Shown: in pieces, positions 51,649 to 59,987 of the stretch
Position numbering within the stretch: position 1 is the stretch's first letter
Layout: each line of letters begins with the position of its first letter
Assembly (NCBI GenBank): GCA_023391415.1
Contig: JAEWAY010000011.1
Location: 124,001-188,000, forward strand
Direction of reading: 5' to 3'
Source: Bacteroidota bacterium
GTDB taxonomy: Bacteria > Bacteroidota > Bacteroidia > Cytophagales > Cytophagaceae
Length of the DNA stretch: 64,000 nucleotides
The notes under the pieces: generated by a model
What the model was told of the DNA's origin: nothing
The model's input: only the letters and a program-made list of their open reading frames with translations
Database searches by the model: none
Position numbers and translations under genes: made by a program

Positions 51649-52659
51649 ATGATCGACAAACTGAGGGAGATATTAAAAAAACGTATTATGGTCCTGGATG
51701 GCGCCATGGGCACTATGATTCAGCGTTATAAACTAAAAGAAGAGGATTTTAGAAACGAAGCGCTCACAGACCATCCATTCCCCTTGAAAGGCAATAATGA
51801 CTTATTGTCAATTACCCGGCCGGATATTATCAAAGAGATTCACCGACAGTATTTTGAGGCGGGAGCCGATATTGTCGAAACAAATACGTTTAGTGGTACG
51901 ACCATCGCTCAGGCCGATTATAAGATAGAGCATCTGGTATATGATATTAACTATCAGTCGGCGAAGATAGCCCGGGAAATAGCCGATGAGTTTACGCGAC
52001 GTGAGCCGGAAAAGCCCCGGTTTGTAGCCGGAGCGGTAGGACCAACCAACAAGACGGCTTCAATTTCTCCGGATGTAAATGATCCGGGTTTCCGCGCTAT
52101 TACGTTTGACGAGTTGGTGATCGCCTTTAAGCAACAGATCAAAGCCTTGATTGACGGCGGAGTGGACATTATCCTGTTTGAAACCATTATCGATACTCTA
52201 AACGCGAAAGCGGCGTTGTACGCGGCGCAGGAGGCGTTTAAGGAAATCGGTCGGGAATATCCCATTATGGTTTCGGGCACTATCACCGACGCCAGCGGCC
52301 GTATCCTTTCAGGACAGACGACGGAGGCGTTTTTGATTTCGATGTCGCATTTGCCTCTTTTGAGCATCGGGCTTAATTGCGCTCTGGGCGCGAAAGAGCT
52401 ACGTCCATATCTGCAGGTATTGGCCACTAAAGCTGATTTTTATGTGAGCGCGCATCCCAACGCGGGACTTCCCAATGAATTTGGAGAATACGACCAGACC
52501 GCCGAGCAGATGGGTGAGCAGATTGAATCCTTTTTGAAGGAAGGATTTCTTAATATTATTGGAGGATGTTGTGGGACTACGCCGGAGCATATTCGCGTTA
52601 TCGCCGAGGCGGCGGCCCGTTTTCAGCCGAGAGTTATGAACCGGGCTGTTTCAGAGTAA
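51649..52659 (+). CDS. metH: Methionine synthase, homocysteine-binding module (split MetH, part 1)
   Basis: The 336-residue protein is the homocysteine S-methyltransferase domain alone: VLDGAMGTMIQRYKL near 15, VETNTFSGT near 77, and the zinc ligands Cys in GLNCALGA near 245 and the Cys pair in GGCCGTTPEHI near 310. It ends after this domain. The remaining modules are encoded by the next gene, 23 bp downstream. Such a split MetH is common in Bacteroidota, so it is not a frameshift. A SAM-I riboswitch sits directly upstream. Confidence 0.95.
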   Translation: MIDKLREILKKRIMVLDGAMGTMIQRYKLKEEDFRNEALTDHPFPLKGNNDLLSITRPDIIKEIHRQYFEAGADIVETNTFSGTTIAQADYKIEHLVYDINYQSAKIAREIADEFTRREPEKPRFVAGAVGPTNKTASISPDVNDPGFRAITFDELVIAFKQQIKALIDGGVDIILFETIIDTLNAKAALYAAQEAFKEIGREYPIMVSGTITDASGRILSGQTTEAFLISMSHLPLLSIGLNCALGAKELRPYLQVLATKADFYVSAHPNAGLPNEFGEYDQTAEQMGEQIESFLKEGFLNIIGGCCGTTPEHIRVIAEAAARFQPRVMNRAVSE

Positions 52660-52682
52660 ATTGTAGTGATAAGCGACAGGAC

Positions 52683-55379
52683 ATGTATAAGAATAAACAG
52701 ATACTACCTTTGAAGCTGAGTGGGCTGGAACCTTTGATCGTGACGCCGGAATCCAACTTTGTCAATATCGGAGAACGGACGAACGTTACTGGCTCAGCCA
52801 AGTTTCTTCGACTGATTAAGCAAGGAGACTTTGACGCCGCGCTGGAGATTGCCAGAAATCAGGTAGAAGGAGGCGCCCAGATCATTGATATCAATATGGA
52901 CGAGGGGATGCTTGATGGCAAAGAGGCCATGGTAAAGTTTCTCAATCTGATCGCCGCGGAGCCGGATATCGCCCGGGTACCTATCATGGTCGACTCGTCC
53001 AAATGGGAGATTATAGAGGCGGGATTGAAATGTATTCAGGGAAAAGGGGTAGTCAACTCCATTAGTTTAAAAGCGGGTGAAAAAGAGTTTATCGAACAGG
53101 CTTCTAAAGTCAGGATGTACGGAGCGGCGGTAGTCGTGATGGCTTTTGATGAAAAGGGGCAGGCGGATAACTATGAGCGTAGAATAGAAATTTGTGAACG
53201 TTCCTATAGAATATTGGTGGATGTGGTCAACTTTCCTCCTTCCGATATCATTTTCGACCCGAATATATTTCCTGTCGGTACAGGCATAGAAGAGCACAGA
53301 AACAACGCCCTTGATTTCTTTCGGGCGACGCGCTGGATTCGTGAAAATCTGCCCGGAGCGCATGTAAGCGGAGGAGTTAGCAATGTGTCTTTTTCGTTTA
53401 GGGGAAACAATGTGGTCCGGGAAGCCATGCATTCGGCTTTTCTCTATCACGCCATAAAGGAAGGTATGGATATGGGGATCGTCAACCCGGCCATGATCGA
53501 GGTATACGACGATATTCCCAAAGACTTGCTGGAAAGGGTGGAAGATGTCCTGCTCAACCGGAGAGACGACGCGACGGAGCGTCTGCTTGATTTTGCCGAA
53601 AGCATAAAGAGCAAGGGCAAGGTTCAGGAAAAAGACGAGGAATGGAGAAAAGGAACGGTGGAAGAGCGTTTGACTCACGCCCTGGTCAAAGGTATCGTGG
53701 AGTATATTGATCAGGATACGGAAGAAGCCAGAATCAAGTACGTCCGTCCGCTGACAGTCATCGAAGGGCCGCTTATGGCTGGCATGAACGTGGTGGGCGA
53801 TTTGTTTGGCGCCGGTAAGATGTTTCTTCCGCAAGTGGTAAAAAGCGCCCGGGTAATGAAAAAAGCGGTGGCTTATCTGATGCCTTTTCTGGAAGAAGAG
53901 AAAAAGAATAACCCGGGAGGAAGCCAAAATAATGGTAAAATATTGTTGGCGACGGTCAAAGGCGATGTCCATGACATAGGGAAGAACATCGTGGGAGTCG
54001 TATTGGCCTGCAATAACTATGAAATTGTTGATTTGGGCGTAATGGTTCCTTCCGAAAAGATTCTGGAGGCCGCCCGTGAGCATCAGGTCGATATTATCGG
54101 ATTGAGCGGACTGATCACACCTTCTCTTGACGAGATGGTTTATGTAGCGAAAGAAATGGAGCGGGAAGGATTTTCTCTTCCACTCCTTATCGGAGGCGCT
54201 ACGACTTCCAGGATTCATACAGCCGTCAAGATAGATCCGTATTACAGCGGTCCGGTTGTTCATGTGCTTGACGCGTCCAAAAGTGTGCCGGTGGCCAGTA
54301 GCCTGATTAGTCAGGAGACCAGAGACGCGTTTTTCAGGGATACGAAACAGGAATATTCGCGAATGCGGGAAACGCACGCGAATAAGAAAGAGGACAAAAA
54401 CTATCTGAGTTACGAACAAGCCAAAGAAAACCGGGCTAAGATAGACTGGACGGGATATGAAGCGAAGCGGCCCGCTTTGTTGGGCAATAAGACGTTTAAT
54501 AACTATCCGCTTGAGGAAATAAGAAACTACATTGACTGGACTCCGTTTTTTCAGACCTGGATGTTAAAAGGCAAATATCCCCAGATCTTCGAAAATGAGA
54601 TAATCGGCAAAGAAGCGAAAAAATTGTATGACGACGCCAATGAGATGCTTGACCTGATTATAAAAGAGGGTCTTTTGCAAGCCAATGGCATAGTGGGGAT
54701 TTATCCGGCCAATTCGGTTAATGGCGATACGGTGGAGGTTTATAGCGATGAAACGCGGAGCGAAGTGATTAAGCGTTTTGAATTTTTAAGGCAGCAGGGC
54801 AAAAAAGGAACGGGTATCCCTAATATCAGCCTGGCTGATTTTATAGCTCCCAAAGAAACAGGAGTAAAAGATTACCTGGGGTTTTTCGCGGTCACATCCG
54901 GTCTGGGGATTGAGCCTTTGATAGAAGGCTATGAAAAACAGTTTGATGATTATAATTCGATTATGGTTAAATCAGTCGCGGATCGTCTGGCGGAAGCTTT
55001 CGCCGAGCTCATGCATGAGAAAGTACGTAAGGAATTATGGGCTTATGTGGCGGATGAAAGCCTCGTCAATGAAGAATTGATTAAGGAAGCCTATCAGGGA
55101 ATTCGTCCGGCGCCAGGCTACCCCGCGTGTCCTGATCATACGGAAAAACCGGTACTGTTCGATTTGTTGAATGTGACGGAGGAAACACGTATTCAGTTGA
55201 CCGAGAGTTATGCCATGTATCCCGCGTCCGCGGTGAGCGGCATGTATTTCTCACATCCCGATTCCAGGTATTTTGGATTAGGTAAAATCGGGAAAGATCA
55301 GGTTGTGGATTACGCGTCTCGAAAAGGCATGAGTGTCGAAGAGGTGGAGAAGTGGCTGGGCTCCAATCTGAATTATTAA
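52683..55379 (+). CDS. metH: Methionine synthase, folate/cobalamin/activation modules (split MetH, part 2)
   Basis: ATG 52683 gives 898 residues; the frame is open further upstream, but that part overlaps the preceding gene. Order of modules: pterin-binding domain (NFVNIGERTNVTGSAKF near 24, PIMVDSSKWEI near 100), cobalamin-binding cap and Rossmann domain with the axial His in GDVHDIGKNIVG near 425, and a C-terminal SAM-dependent reactivation domain (RPAPGYPACPDH near 815, SAVSGMYFSHPDSRYF near 850). It methylates homocysteine from methyl-tetrahydrofolate via B12. Both genes lie under SAM riboswitch control. Confidence 0.95.
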   Translation: MYKNKQILPLKLSGLEPLIVTPESNFVNIGERTNVTGSAKFLRLIKQGDFDAALEIARNQVEGGAQIIDINMDEGMLDGKEAMVKFLNLIAAEPDIARVPIMVDSSKWEIIEAGLKCIQGKGVVNSISLKAGEKEFIEQASKVRMYGAAVVVMAFDEKGQADNYERRIEICERSYRILVDVVNFPPSDIIFDPNIFPVGTGIEEHRNNALDFFRATRWIRENLPGAHVSGGVSNVSFSFRGNNVVREAMHSAFLYHAIKEGMDMGIVNPAMIEVYDDIPKDLLERVEDVLLNRRDDATERLLDFAESIKSKGKVQEKDEEWRKGTVEERLTHALVKGIVEYIDQDTEEARIKYVRPLTVIEGPLMAGMNVVGDLFGAGKMFLPQVVKSARVMKKAVAYLMPFLEEEKKNNPGGSQNNGKILLATVKGDVHDIGKNIVGVVLACNNYEIVDLGVMVPSEKILEAAREHQVDIIGLSGLITPSLDEMVYVAKEMEREGFSLPLLIGGATTSRIHTAVKIDPYYSGPVVHVLDASKSVPVASSLISQETRDAFFRDTKQEYSRMRETHANKKEDKNYLSYEQAKENRAKIDWTGYEAKRPALLGNKTFNNYPLEEIRNYIDWTPFFQTWMLKGKYPQIFENEIIGKEAKKLYDDANEMLDLIIKEGLLQANGIVGIYPANSVNGDTVEVYSDETRSEVIKRFEFLRQQGKKGTGIPNISLADFIAPKETGVKDYLGFFAVTSGLGIEPLIEGYEKQFDDYNSIMVKSVADRLAEAFAELMHEKVRKELWAYVADESLVNEELIKEAYQGIRPAPGYPACPDHTEKPVLFDLLNVTEETRIQLTESYAMYPASAVSGMYFSHPDSRYFGLGKIGKDQVVDYASRKGMSVEEVEKWLGSNLNY

Positions 55380-55383
55380 TGCG

Positions 55384-55431
55384 AAGCGTCAGGAAAACTC
55401 TCTCCCGTCAGGAGTTTTCCTGACGCTTTTT
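55384..55431. terminator. Bidirectional terminator between metH and YtxH-like gene
   Basis: Perfect 17-bp arms at 55384-55400 and 55412-55428 with an 11-nt loop, followed by TTTTAG; convergent genes on both sides. Confidence 0.9.
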
Positions 55432-55714
55432 AGAAAGCCGTGTTTGAGTTGGTAGGAGCGCTTTCCTTGCCTTCCTCTTTTTTTAATTTGCTTTTGTAAT
55501 CATTGATCAGATTAAAGGCTGATTCTGTAAGCGTATTCATCCTGTCTACGCTTTGTTGCAAACGAGAACTTAAATCTTCTTTTATTTTTCCCGACTGATC
55601 AGAGACTTTTTTTCGGGTATTTTCGCCATGGTCCGGCGCGAACAGCATTCCGATGACGGTGCCGGCGGCTAAGCCACCCAATATACCTAGCAAAACTTTG
55701 GTCGACTCTTTCAT
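55430..55714 (-). CDS. YtxH-domain protein
   Basis: The 94-residue protein has a single glycine-rich membrane segment (VLLGILGGLAAGTVIGMLFAPDHG) followed by the short GENTRKKVSDQ motif and a helical, charged tail, the pattern of YtxH/gas-vesicle-like small stress proteins. Its role is unknown; relatives are often stress-induced. It stands alone and shares the terminator with metH. Confidence 0.88.
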   Translation of the reverse strand: MKESTKVLLGILGGLAAGTVIGMLFAPDHGENTRKKVSDQSGKIKEDLSSRLQQSVDRMNTLTESAFNLINDYKSKLKKEEGKESAPTNSNTAF

Positions 55715-55844
55715 GTTGTTTAAGATTATGAGGTTCCGATAAAGGTTAAATAAGAATGTTACTTAAGTATAAAGGAATATGGAAGGGGTTTTGTTTAGCG
55801 CGCCGCCTTGTTCTGAAAAAAAATAAAAAAAAATAAGCCTGCGC

Positions 55845-55874
55845 TTGTATTCTACTATATAGTCATTAACTTTG
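55845..55874 (+). promoter_or_regulatory. Promoter of tRNA-Gln
   Basis: TTG (55845-55847), 19 nt, TAACTTTG (55867-55874) matches the Bacteroidota consensus; the tRNA begins 25 bp later. Confidence 0.65.
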
Positions 55875-55898
55875 CACTCGCAAATCGATAAGGAATTT

Positions 55899-55971
55899 TG
55901 TCCGATGGTGTAACTGGCAACACGTCTGATTTTGGTTCAGAAGAGTCCAGGTTCGATCCCTGGTCGGACAA
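55899..55971 (+). tRNA. tRNA-Gln (anticodon TTG)
   Basis: The 73-nt sequence folds as a cloverleaf: acceptor TGTCCGA (55899-55905) with TCGGACA (55964-55970), D arm with GTGTAACTGGCAACAC, anticodon stem TCTGA/TCAGA around the loop TTTTGGT (anticodon TTG) and T arm CCAGG TTCGATC CCTGG. A discriminator A follows at 55971; CCA is not encoded. U1-A72 is typical of tRNA-Gln. Confidence 0.96.
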
Positions 55972-55987
55972 CTTAGAAAAAACATAT

Positions 55988-56008
55988 AATCCCGGTAATA
56001 CCGGGATT
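55988..56008 (+). terminator. Hairpin after tRNA-Gln
   Basis: AATCCCGGT (55988-55996) and ACCGGGATT (56000-56008) form a 9-bp stem with a 3-nt loop, followed by ATTAATTT. It may end or attenuate the tRNA transcript before prs. Confidence 0.6.
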
Positions 56009-56035
56009 ATTAATTTAAAACGGATACTAACCACC

Positions 56036-56965
56036 ATGTCAGGCCTTAAGCTTTTCTCCGGTACCTCCTCCCGTCCTCTCGCCGAAAAAATTGCCGCTTC
56101 TTATGGATTGCCTCTCGGTTCCGTAACCCTAAAAAGGTTTAGCGACGGAGAAATTTCCGTAAACTTTGACGAGTCTATCAGAGGACAGGACGTCTTTATC
56201 ATACAAAGTACCATTCCCCCGGCGGACAATATTCTGGAGATGCTGCTTATGGTAGACGCGGCCCGAAGGGCTTCCGCGGCTTATGTGACTGTAGTCGTTC
56301 CTTACTTCGGGTATGCTCGTCAGGATCGAAAAGATCGTCCCAGAGTACCGATCGCGGCGAAGCTGGTCGCCAACCTGTTTCAGGCTTCCGGCGCGGACCG
56401 TTTGATGACTTGCGACCTCCATGCCGGACAGATTCAGGGTTTCTTCGATTTTCCGGTAGATCATCTTGACGGCGCGGCGATTTTTGTGCCTTATCTTAGA
56501 AAACTTAATCTGGAAAATCTGATTTTCGCTTCTCCGGATGTAGGAGGAGTGGCCAGGACAAGAGGCTTTTCACAGTATTTGCAGGCTGATCTTGTCGTCT
56601 GCGACAAGCATCGTAAAAAAGCCAATGAAATCGCGAGTATGCAATTGATTGGAGAGGTAGAAGGCGCCAATGTCGTATTGGTCGATGATTTGATAGACAC
56701 GGGTGGTACTATCACTAAAGCGGCTCAGATGATTATGGACAAAGGAGCTCTAAGTGTGAGAGCTATCGCTACGCATCCCGTCTTGTCAGGCAAGGCGTAT
56801 GAAAATATAGAAAATTCTGTTTTGGAAGAGTTGGTAGTTACGGATACCATTCCACTCACCCGCCCTTCATCCAAAATACGAGTGCTTACCGTCGCTGATC
56901 TTTTCGCGAACGCGATTAAGAAATTGCAGGGCAATGAGTCGATAAGTTCTCTTTTTGTAGTATAA
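56036..56965 (+). CDS. prs: Ribose-phosphate pyrophosphokinase
   Basis: ATG 56036 gives 309 residues, the normal length; the frame is open further back, through the tRNA gene, but that part is not protein. Signatures: KLFSGTSSRPLAEKIA at the start, FSDGEISVNF near 39-48, VVPYFGYARQDRKDRPR near 90-106 and the PRPP loop VVLVDDLIDTGGT near 213-225. It makes PRPP from ribose 5-phosphate and ATP. It is followed by rplY (26 bp) and pth, the usual conserved order. Confidence 0.96.
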   Translation: MSGLKLFSGTSSRPLAEKIAASYGLPLGSVTLKRFSDGEISVNFDESIRGQDVFIIQSTIPPADNILEMLLMVDAARRASAAYVTVVVPYFGYARQDRKDRPRVPIAAKLVANLFQASGADRLMTCDLHAGQIQGFFDFPVDHLDGAAIFVPYLRKLNLENLIFASPDVGGVARTRGFSQYLQADLVVCDKHRKKANEIASMQLIGEVEGANVVLVDDLIDTGGTITKAAQMIMDKGALSVRAIATHPVLSGKAYENIENSVLEELVVTDTIPLTRPSSKIRVLTVADLFANAIKKLQGNESISSLFVV

Positions 56966-56991
56966 CTAACTTTAATAAAAATAAAAATCAA

Positions 56992-57561
56992 ATGAAAAAA
57001 CTAGAGATTATAGGGTTTAAAAGAGCAAATCTCGGTAAGAAGGAAATCGCTCAGATTCGGGAAGCTGGTAATGTGCCATGCGTATTATACGGTGGAAAAG
57101 ATCAGATCCATTTTCATGTTCCAGCGTACTTTTTCAAAAATCTTGTATATACAGAGACTCCTCATTTTGTAAATCTTGAAGTTGAAGGGCAGAAGTATGA
57201 GTGTAAATTGCAGGAAGTGCAATTCCATCCGGTGAGTGAAATTCTGCTTCACGCGGACTTTTTGTTGCTTAGAGCGGATAAGCCTATTACCATGGAAATT
57301 CCTGTTGTATTCGAAGGAACCGCTCCCGGCGTTGTAAAAGGAGGTAAGCTGGTACAGAAGTTAAGAAGATTTAAAGTGAAAAGCTTGCCGAAAGATATGC
57401 CCGAAGCGATTACAGTGGATATCTCATCGCTTGATCTTGGAAAATCAGCGAAGGTGAGTGACGTGACTCCTGGTAACTATTTGATTCTTAATCCTAAATC
57501 TAATCCGGTGGTTACGGTCGATATTCCAAGGTCTCTTAAAGGCCAGCAATCGGAGAAATAA
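56992..57561 (+). CDS. rplY: 50S ribosomal protein L25/general stress protein Ctc
   Basis: The 189-residue protein has an L25 N-terminal domain (EIIGFKRANLGKKEIAQIREAGNVPCVLYGG) and the C-terminal TL5/CTC beta domain (ADFLLLRADKPITMEIPVVFEGTAPGV). It binds 5S rRNA. Position between prs and pth is the conserved neighbourhood. A terminator follows 24 bp after the stop. Confidence 0.95.
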   Translation: MKKLEIIGFKRANLGKKEIAQIREAGNVPCVLYGGKDQIHFHVPAYFFKNLVYTETPHFVNLEVEGQKYECKLQEVQFHPVSEILLHADFLLLRADKPITMEIPVVFEGTAPGVVKGGKLVQKLRRFKVKSLPKDMPEAITVDISSLDLGKSAKVSDVTPGNYLILNPKSNPVVTVDIPRSLKGQQSEK

Positions 57562-57585
57562 GAACTTCTTTATTGGTTTGTTTAT

Positions 57586-57622
57586 AAATCCTGTTCTTTT
57601 TATAGAGCAGGATTTTTTATTT
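57586..57622 (+). terminator. Terminator between rplY and pth
   Basis: AAATCCTGTTCT (57586-57597) pairs with AGAGCAGGATTT (57604-57615), one G-T pair, followed by TTTATTTTT. Confidence 0.82.
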
Positions 57623-57648
57623 TTACGTGGTAGCTTTTTTGAAATTGT

Positions 57649-58206
57649 ATGAAATATTTTATTTGCGGCTTGGGTAATCCCGGGCCGGAATATGAGTTGA
57701 CCAGGCATAATATCGGTTTCCTGACATTGGATCGTTTCGCGGAAAGGCTGGGAGTAGCGTTTGTTCAAGAACGATATGGATGGATCGCCAAAGGAAAGTA
57801 TAAAGGAAGAAGCTTTATCCTGTTAAAGCCGGCCACCTATATGAACCTGAGTGGGAAGGCGCTGAATTATTGGATGCTACAGGAGAAAATCGAGATTGAT
57901 AATACATTGGTGATTACCGATGATATCGCGTTGCCTTTCGGAAAGCTTAGAATGCGGAAAAAAGGTTCCAGTGGAGGACACAATGGCCTTGGTAATATTC
58001 AGCAAGTTCTGGGTACGGAGGAATATCCTCGCTTGCGTTTTGGAGTTGGAGGAGATTTCGCGAAGGGCAGGCAGGTTGATTACGTATTGGGCAATTTCGC
58101 TCAGGAAGAGTTGGAGCGATTGCCGGAGCTTATGGATAAAGTGGGTGATGGTATTCTGGCGATGTCTACGATTGGGATAGACAAGGCGATGAATCTTATC
58201 AATTGA
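57649..58206 (+). CDS. pth: Peptidyl-tRNA hydrolase
   Basis: The 185-residue protein begins ICGLGNPGPEYELTRHNIGF, with the catalytic His near 20, and contains KPATYMNLSGKAL near 64, DDIALPFGKLRMRKKGSSGGHNGL near 87-110 (catalytic Asp and Asn residues) and EEYPRLRFGVGG near 124. It releases tRNA from stalled peptidyl-tRNA. A terminator lies upstream, so it may have its own promoter. Confidence 0.96.
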   Translation: MKYFICGLGNPGPEYELTRHNIGFLTLDRFAERLGVAFVQERYGWIAKGKYKGRSFILLKPATYMNLSGKALNYWMLQEKIEIDNTLVITDDIALPFGKLRMRKKGSSGGHNGLGNIQQVLGTEEYPRLRFGVGGDFAKGRQVDYVLGNFAQEELERLPELMDKVGDGILAMSTIGIDKAMNLIN

Positions 58207-58314
58207 AAATACTTGAAAAGTCATAGACTCTCAAATAAAAGGAAAGCGGAAATCTTTGTAAGGATATTTCATGTTTTTATATTGCGTCAAAAAATCTGAT
58301 TGGGTGGTCGTATA

Positions 58315-58333
58315 TGAGACCTTTAAGGTCTCA
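58315..58333. repeat. 19-nt palindrome upstream of the first paralogous small gene
   Basis: TGAGACCTT (58315-58323), one T, AAGGTCTCA (58325-58333) is a perfect 9-bp inverted repeat, 114 bp before the next ATG. It has the size of a regulator binding site; a short hairpin is the alternative. It has no counterpart before the second paralog. Confidence 0.5.
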
Positions 58334-58447
58334 AAGGCTGTTAAATACAGTATCGCTGATTAGGGAGGGCAAGTGTAGTATGAGGCTTAATAATCCTCCG
58401 GAGGTTATTTTTATCTTTATAAATGATTGATTATTTGAAGTTCGTAT

Positions 58448-58852
58448 ATGGTTGAGCCAAGGCTGATAAATAACCCGGATTATGTTTTTGAGAATGACTT
58501 TATGAAAATCTGGATTGAGGATGATATACTATTCGGTTATTATAAATTAATCGACTTGTTTACCCTTCCCATGGCTAAACAGGTTATTGTGGCGAGAAAG
58601 TCTCTCGTCAAGGGGAAGGCTTATCCAATACTGGTGGATTTTACCTTGGTGAAAAATATAACAAAAGAAGCTCAGGCGTATTTTGCTACTAAAGAAAGTA
58701 CGGAAGGTATCGTAAAAGCGGCTTTTATTGTTAATTCCTCCTTGACGCGGGTGCTTTTTAATTTTTTTCTTTTGATTTATACTCCCGGCCCTCCAGCCAG
58801 AATGTTTACATCCTGGGAGAAGGCGATCATATGGTTGAAGAAAGACGCCTGA
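58448..58852 (+). CDS. Small conserved protein, paralog 1 (STAS-like DUF)
   Basis: The 134-residue soluble protein shares most of its sequence with the gene at 59067-59465: MAKQVIVARKSLV, AYFATKESTEGIVKAAFIVNSS, TRVLFNFFLLIYTPGPPARMF. The alternating strand-helix pattern and the YFATKES...VKAAFIVNS core match a Bacteroidota family sometimes annotated STAS/SEC14-like, function unknown. It has no signal peptide or membrane segment. The two copies appear to be a tandem duplication, with separate intergenic regions of 241 and 214 bp. Confidence 0.75.
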   Translation: MVEPRLINNPDYVFENDFMKIWIEDDILFGYYKLIDLFTLPMAKQVIVARKSLVKGKAYPILVDFTLVKNITKEAQAYFATKESTEGIVKAAFIVNSSLTRVLFNFFLLIYTPGPPARMFTSWEKAIIWLKKDA

Positions 58853-59066
58853 AAATACATTAGTTATAGTGTGGTCGTACTCTTTTTCCCTTTAAAGTGG
58901 ACAGCGTTTCGCGTCTTCATGTATTTCTGGCGATGATGGTCGCTCACTATATTCCTATTTAGAAAAAGATTGAGCGGTTGTTTTTTGTTTTGGGCCATGT
59001 GTTTATTGTTGAAAACGCCCCGTGTAACCTCGGCTAATTATCAGATATTCGAAAAGTGGCGCGCGT

Positions 59067-59465
59067 ATGGTAGAACTAAGGTTGGAAAATTATGAGTCGG
59101 TAGAAGCCGACTATGTAAAGGTTTGGCTAGAGGATGGAGTTGTTTCCTTGCTTCATAAAGATGTTGATGTGTTAACACTTTCAATGGCAAAACAGGCTGT
59201 CGCGGCCAGAAAGTTATTAATGAATGGGAGAGATTATCCCATCATGATAGATCTGACAAAAGCTAAAGTTATCAGCCGCGACGCCAGAGCCTATTTTGCC
59301 ACCAAAGAGAGCGCGGAAGGTATCGTCAAAGGCGCTTTTATTGTCAACTCTTCCCGGACTCGCTTATTGTTCAACTTTTTTGTGCTAGTTTATAAGCCCG
59401 AGCCTCCAAGCAGGATGTTTTATACTGAAGTGGAAGCGCTCGCGTGGCTTAAGCAAGAGCTTTAA
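59067..59465 (+). CDS. Small conserved protein, paralog 2 (STAS-like DUF)
   Basis: The 132-residue protein is a diverged copy of the gene at 58448-58852; shared blocks include LSMAKQAVAARKLL, ARAYFATKESAEGIVKGAFIVNSS and TRLLFNFFVLVYKPEPPSRMF. The N-terminal 25 residues differ most. Its role is unknown. Upstream sequence does not resemble that of copy 1, so the two could respond to different signals. A weak hairpin (TCGCTT/AAGCGA, 59531-59553) follows. Confidence 0.75.
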   Translation: MVELRLENYESVEADYVKVWLEDGVVSLLHKDVDVLTLSMAKQAVAARKLLMNGRDYPIMIDLTKAKVISRDARAYFATKESAEGIVKGAFIVNSSRTRLLFNFFVLVYKPEPPSRMFYTEVEALAWLKQEL

Positions 59466-59762
59466 ATCGCTCGCATCTTTTGATATAAGATTCCAGAAAG
59501 TAGACGCGTCCTCCCGGTTAGATAAAAAAATCGCTTAAAAGTTTATAAAGCGACCGTATAAGAGTTCATGTCGCCGCCGCGAGAGCTTGTCTTCGCGTGC
59601 CGGACCATAGTTTCCTACAGGTATCGCGATATCCGCGAAATATTATTAAAAAAAGCGCGCGTTCATTTCATTTTACGCTGAACGATTTCATCGACCGCGT
59701 CGTAATTTTGTCTTTTCTTCCCATGACCTGCTTTCGTCCATTGTCATTGAGCGGAGAATGGG

Positions 59763-59984
59763 CTATGAGTAGTCGACGCCTAATTGGCTTAGCTTATCCT
59801 GAAGAAGATGCAGTCTTTCTTTTAAAACTTCATTTTCTTTCGCCATCGCTACAGCCAAATCCACTATATGTTCGATGTTCTCATATTGATTAAACTCGAT
59901 ATAGTTTTTACCATTATATTGTATTACTTCGAGTTTTCTCGGAAGAACGTCCTCTACGTTGGGATTCAAATAGACAATCTTCAT
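59763..59984 (-). CDS. Small coiled-coil protein downstream of XRE regulator
   Basis: The 73-residue product has an N-terminal beta-rich half (KIVYLNPNVEDVLPRKLEVIQYNGKNYIEF) and a C-terminal heptad-like helix (VAMAKENEVLKERLHLLQDKLSQL). It lies 3 bp after the XRE gene on the same strand, so the two are probably co-translated. I recognise no family. It might bind the regulator through the helix, which also ends in a coiled coil; that is inference. Confidence 0.65.
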   Translation of the reverse strand: MKIVYLNPNVEDVLPRKLEVIQYNGKNYIEFNQYENIEHIVDLAVAMAKENEVLKERLHLLQDKLSQLGVDYS

Positions 59985-59987
59985 AAA

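Noticed and set aside
52566..52682. Upstream extension of the second metH gene over the first
   Set aside because: It overlaps the zinc-binding end of the first gene in another frame; the conserved N-terminus starts at ATG 52683.
51649..55379. Frameshift in metH
   Set aside because: Both parts are complete at domain borders and separated by a stop and a 23-bp gap; split MetH is known in this phylum.
55898..56035. N-terminal extension of prs through the tRNA-Gln gene
   Set aside because: The extra 46 residues are translated tRNA and terminator sequence; Prs homology begins at ATG 56036.
59597..59893. 98-codon plus-strand frame
   Set aside because: It overlaps the 73-residue coiled-coil gene on the other strand, and has no protein-like pattern.
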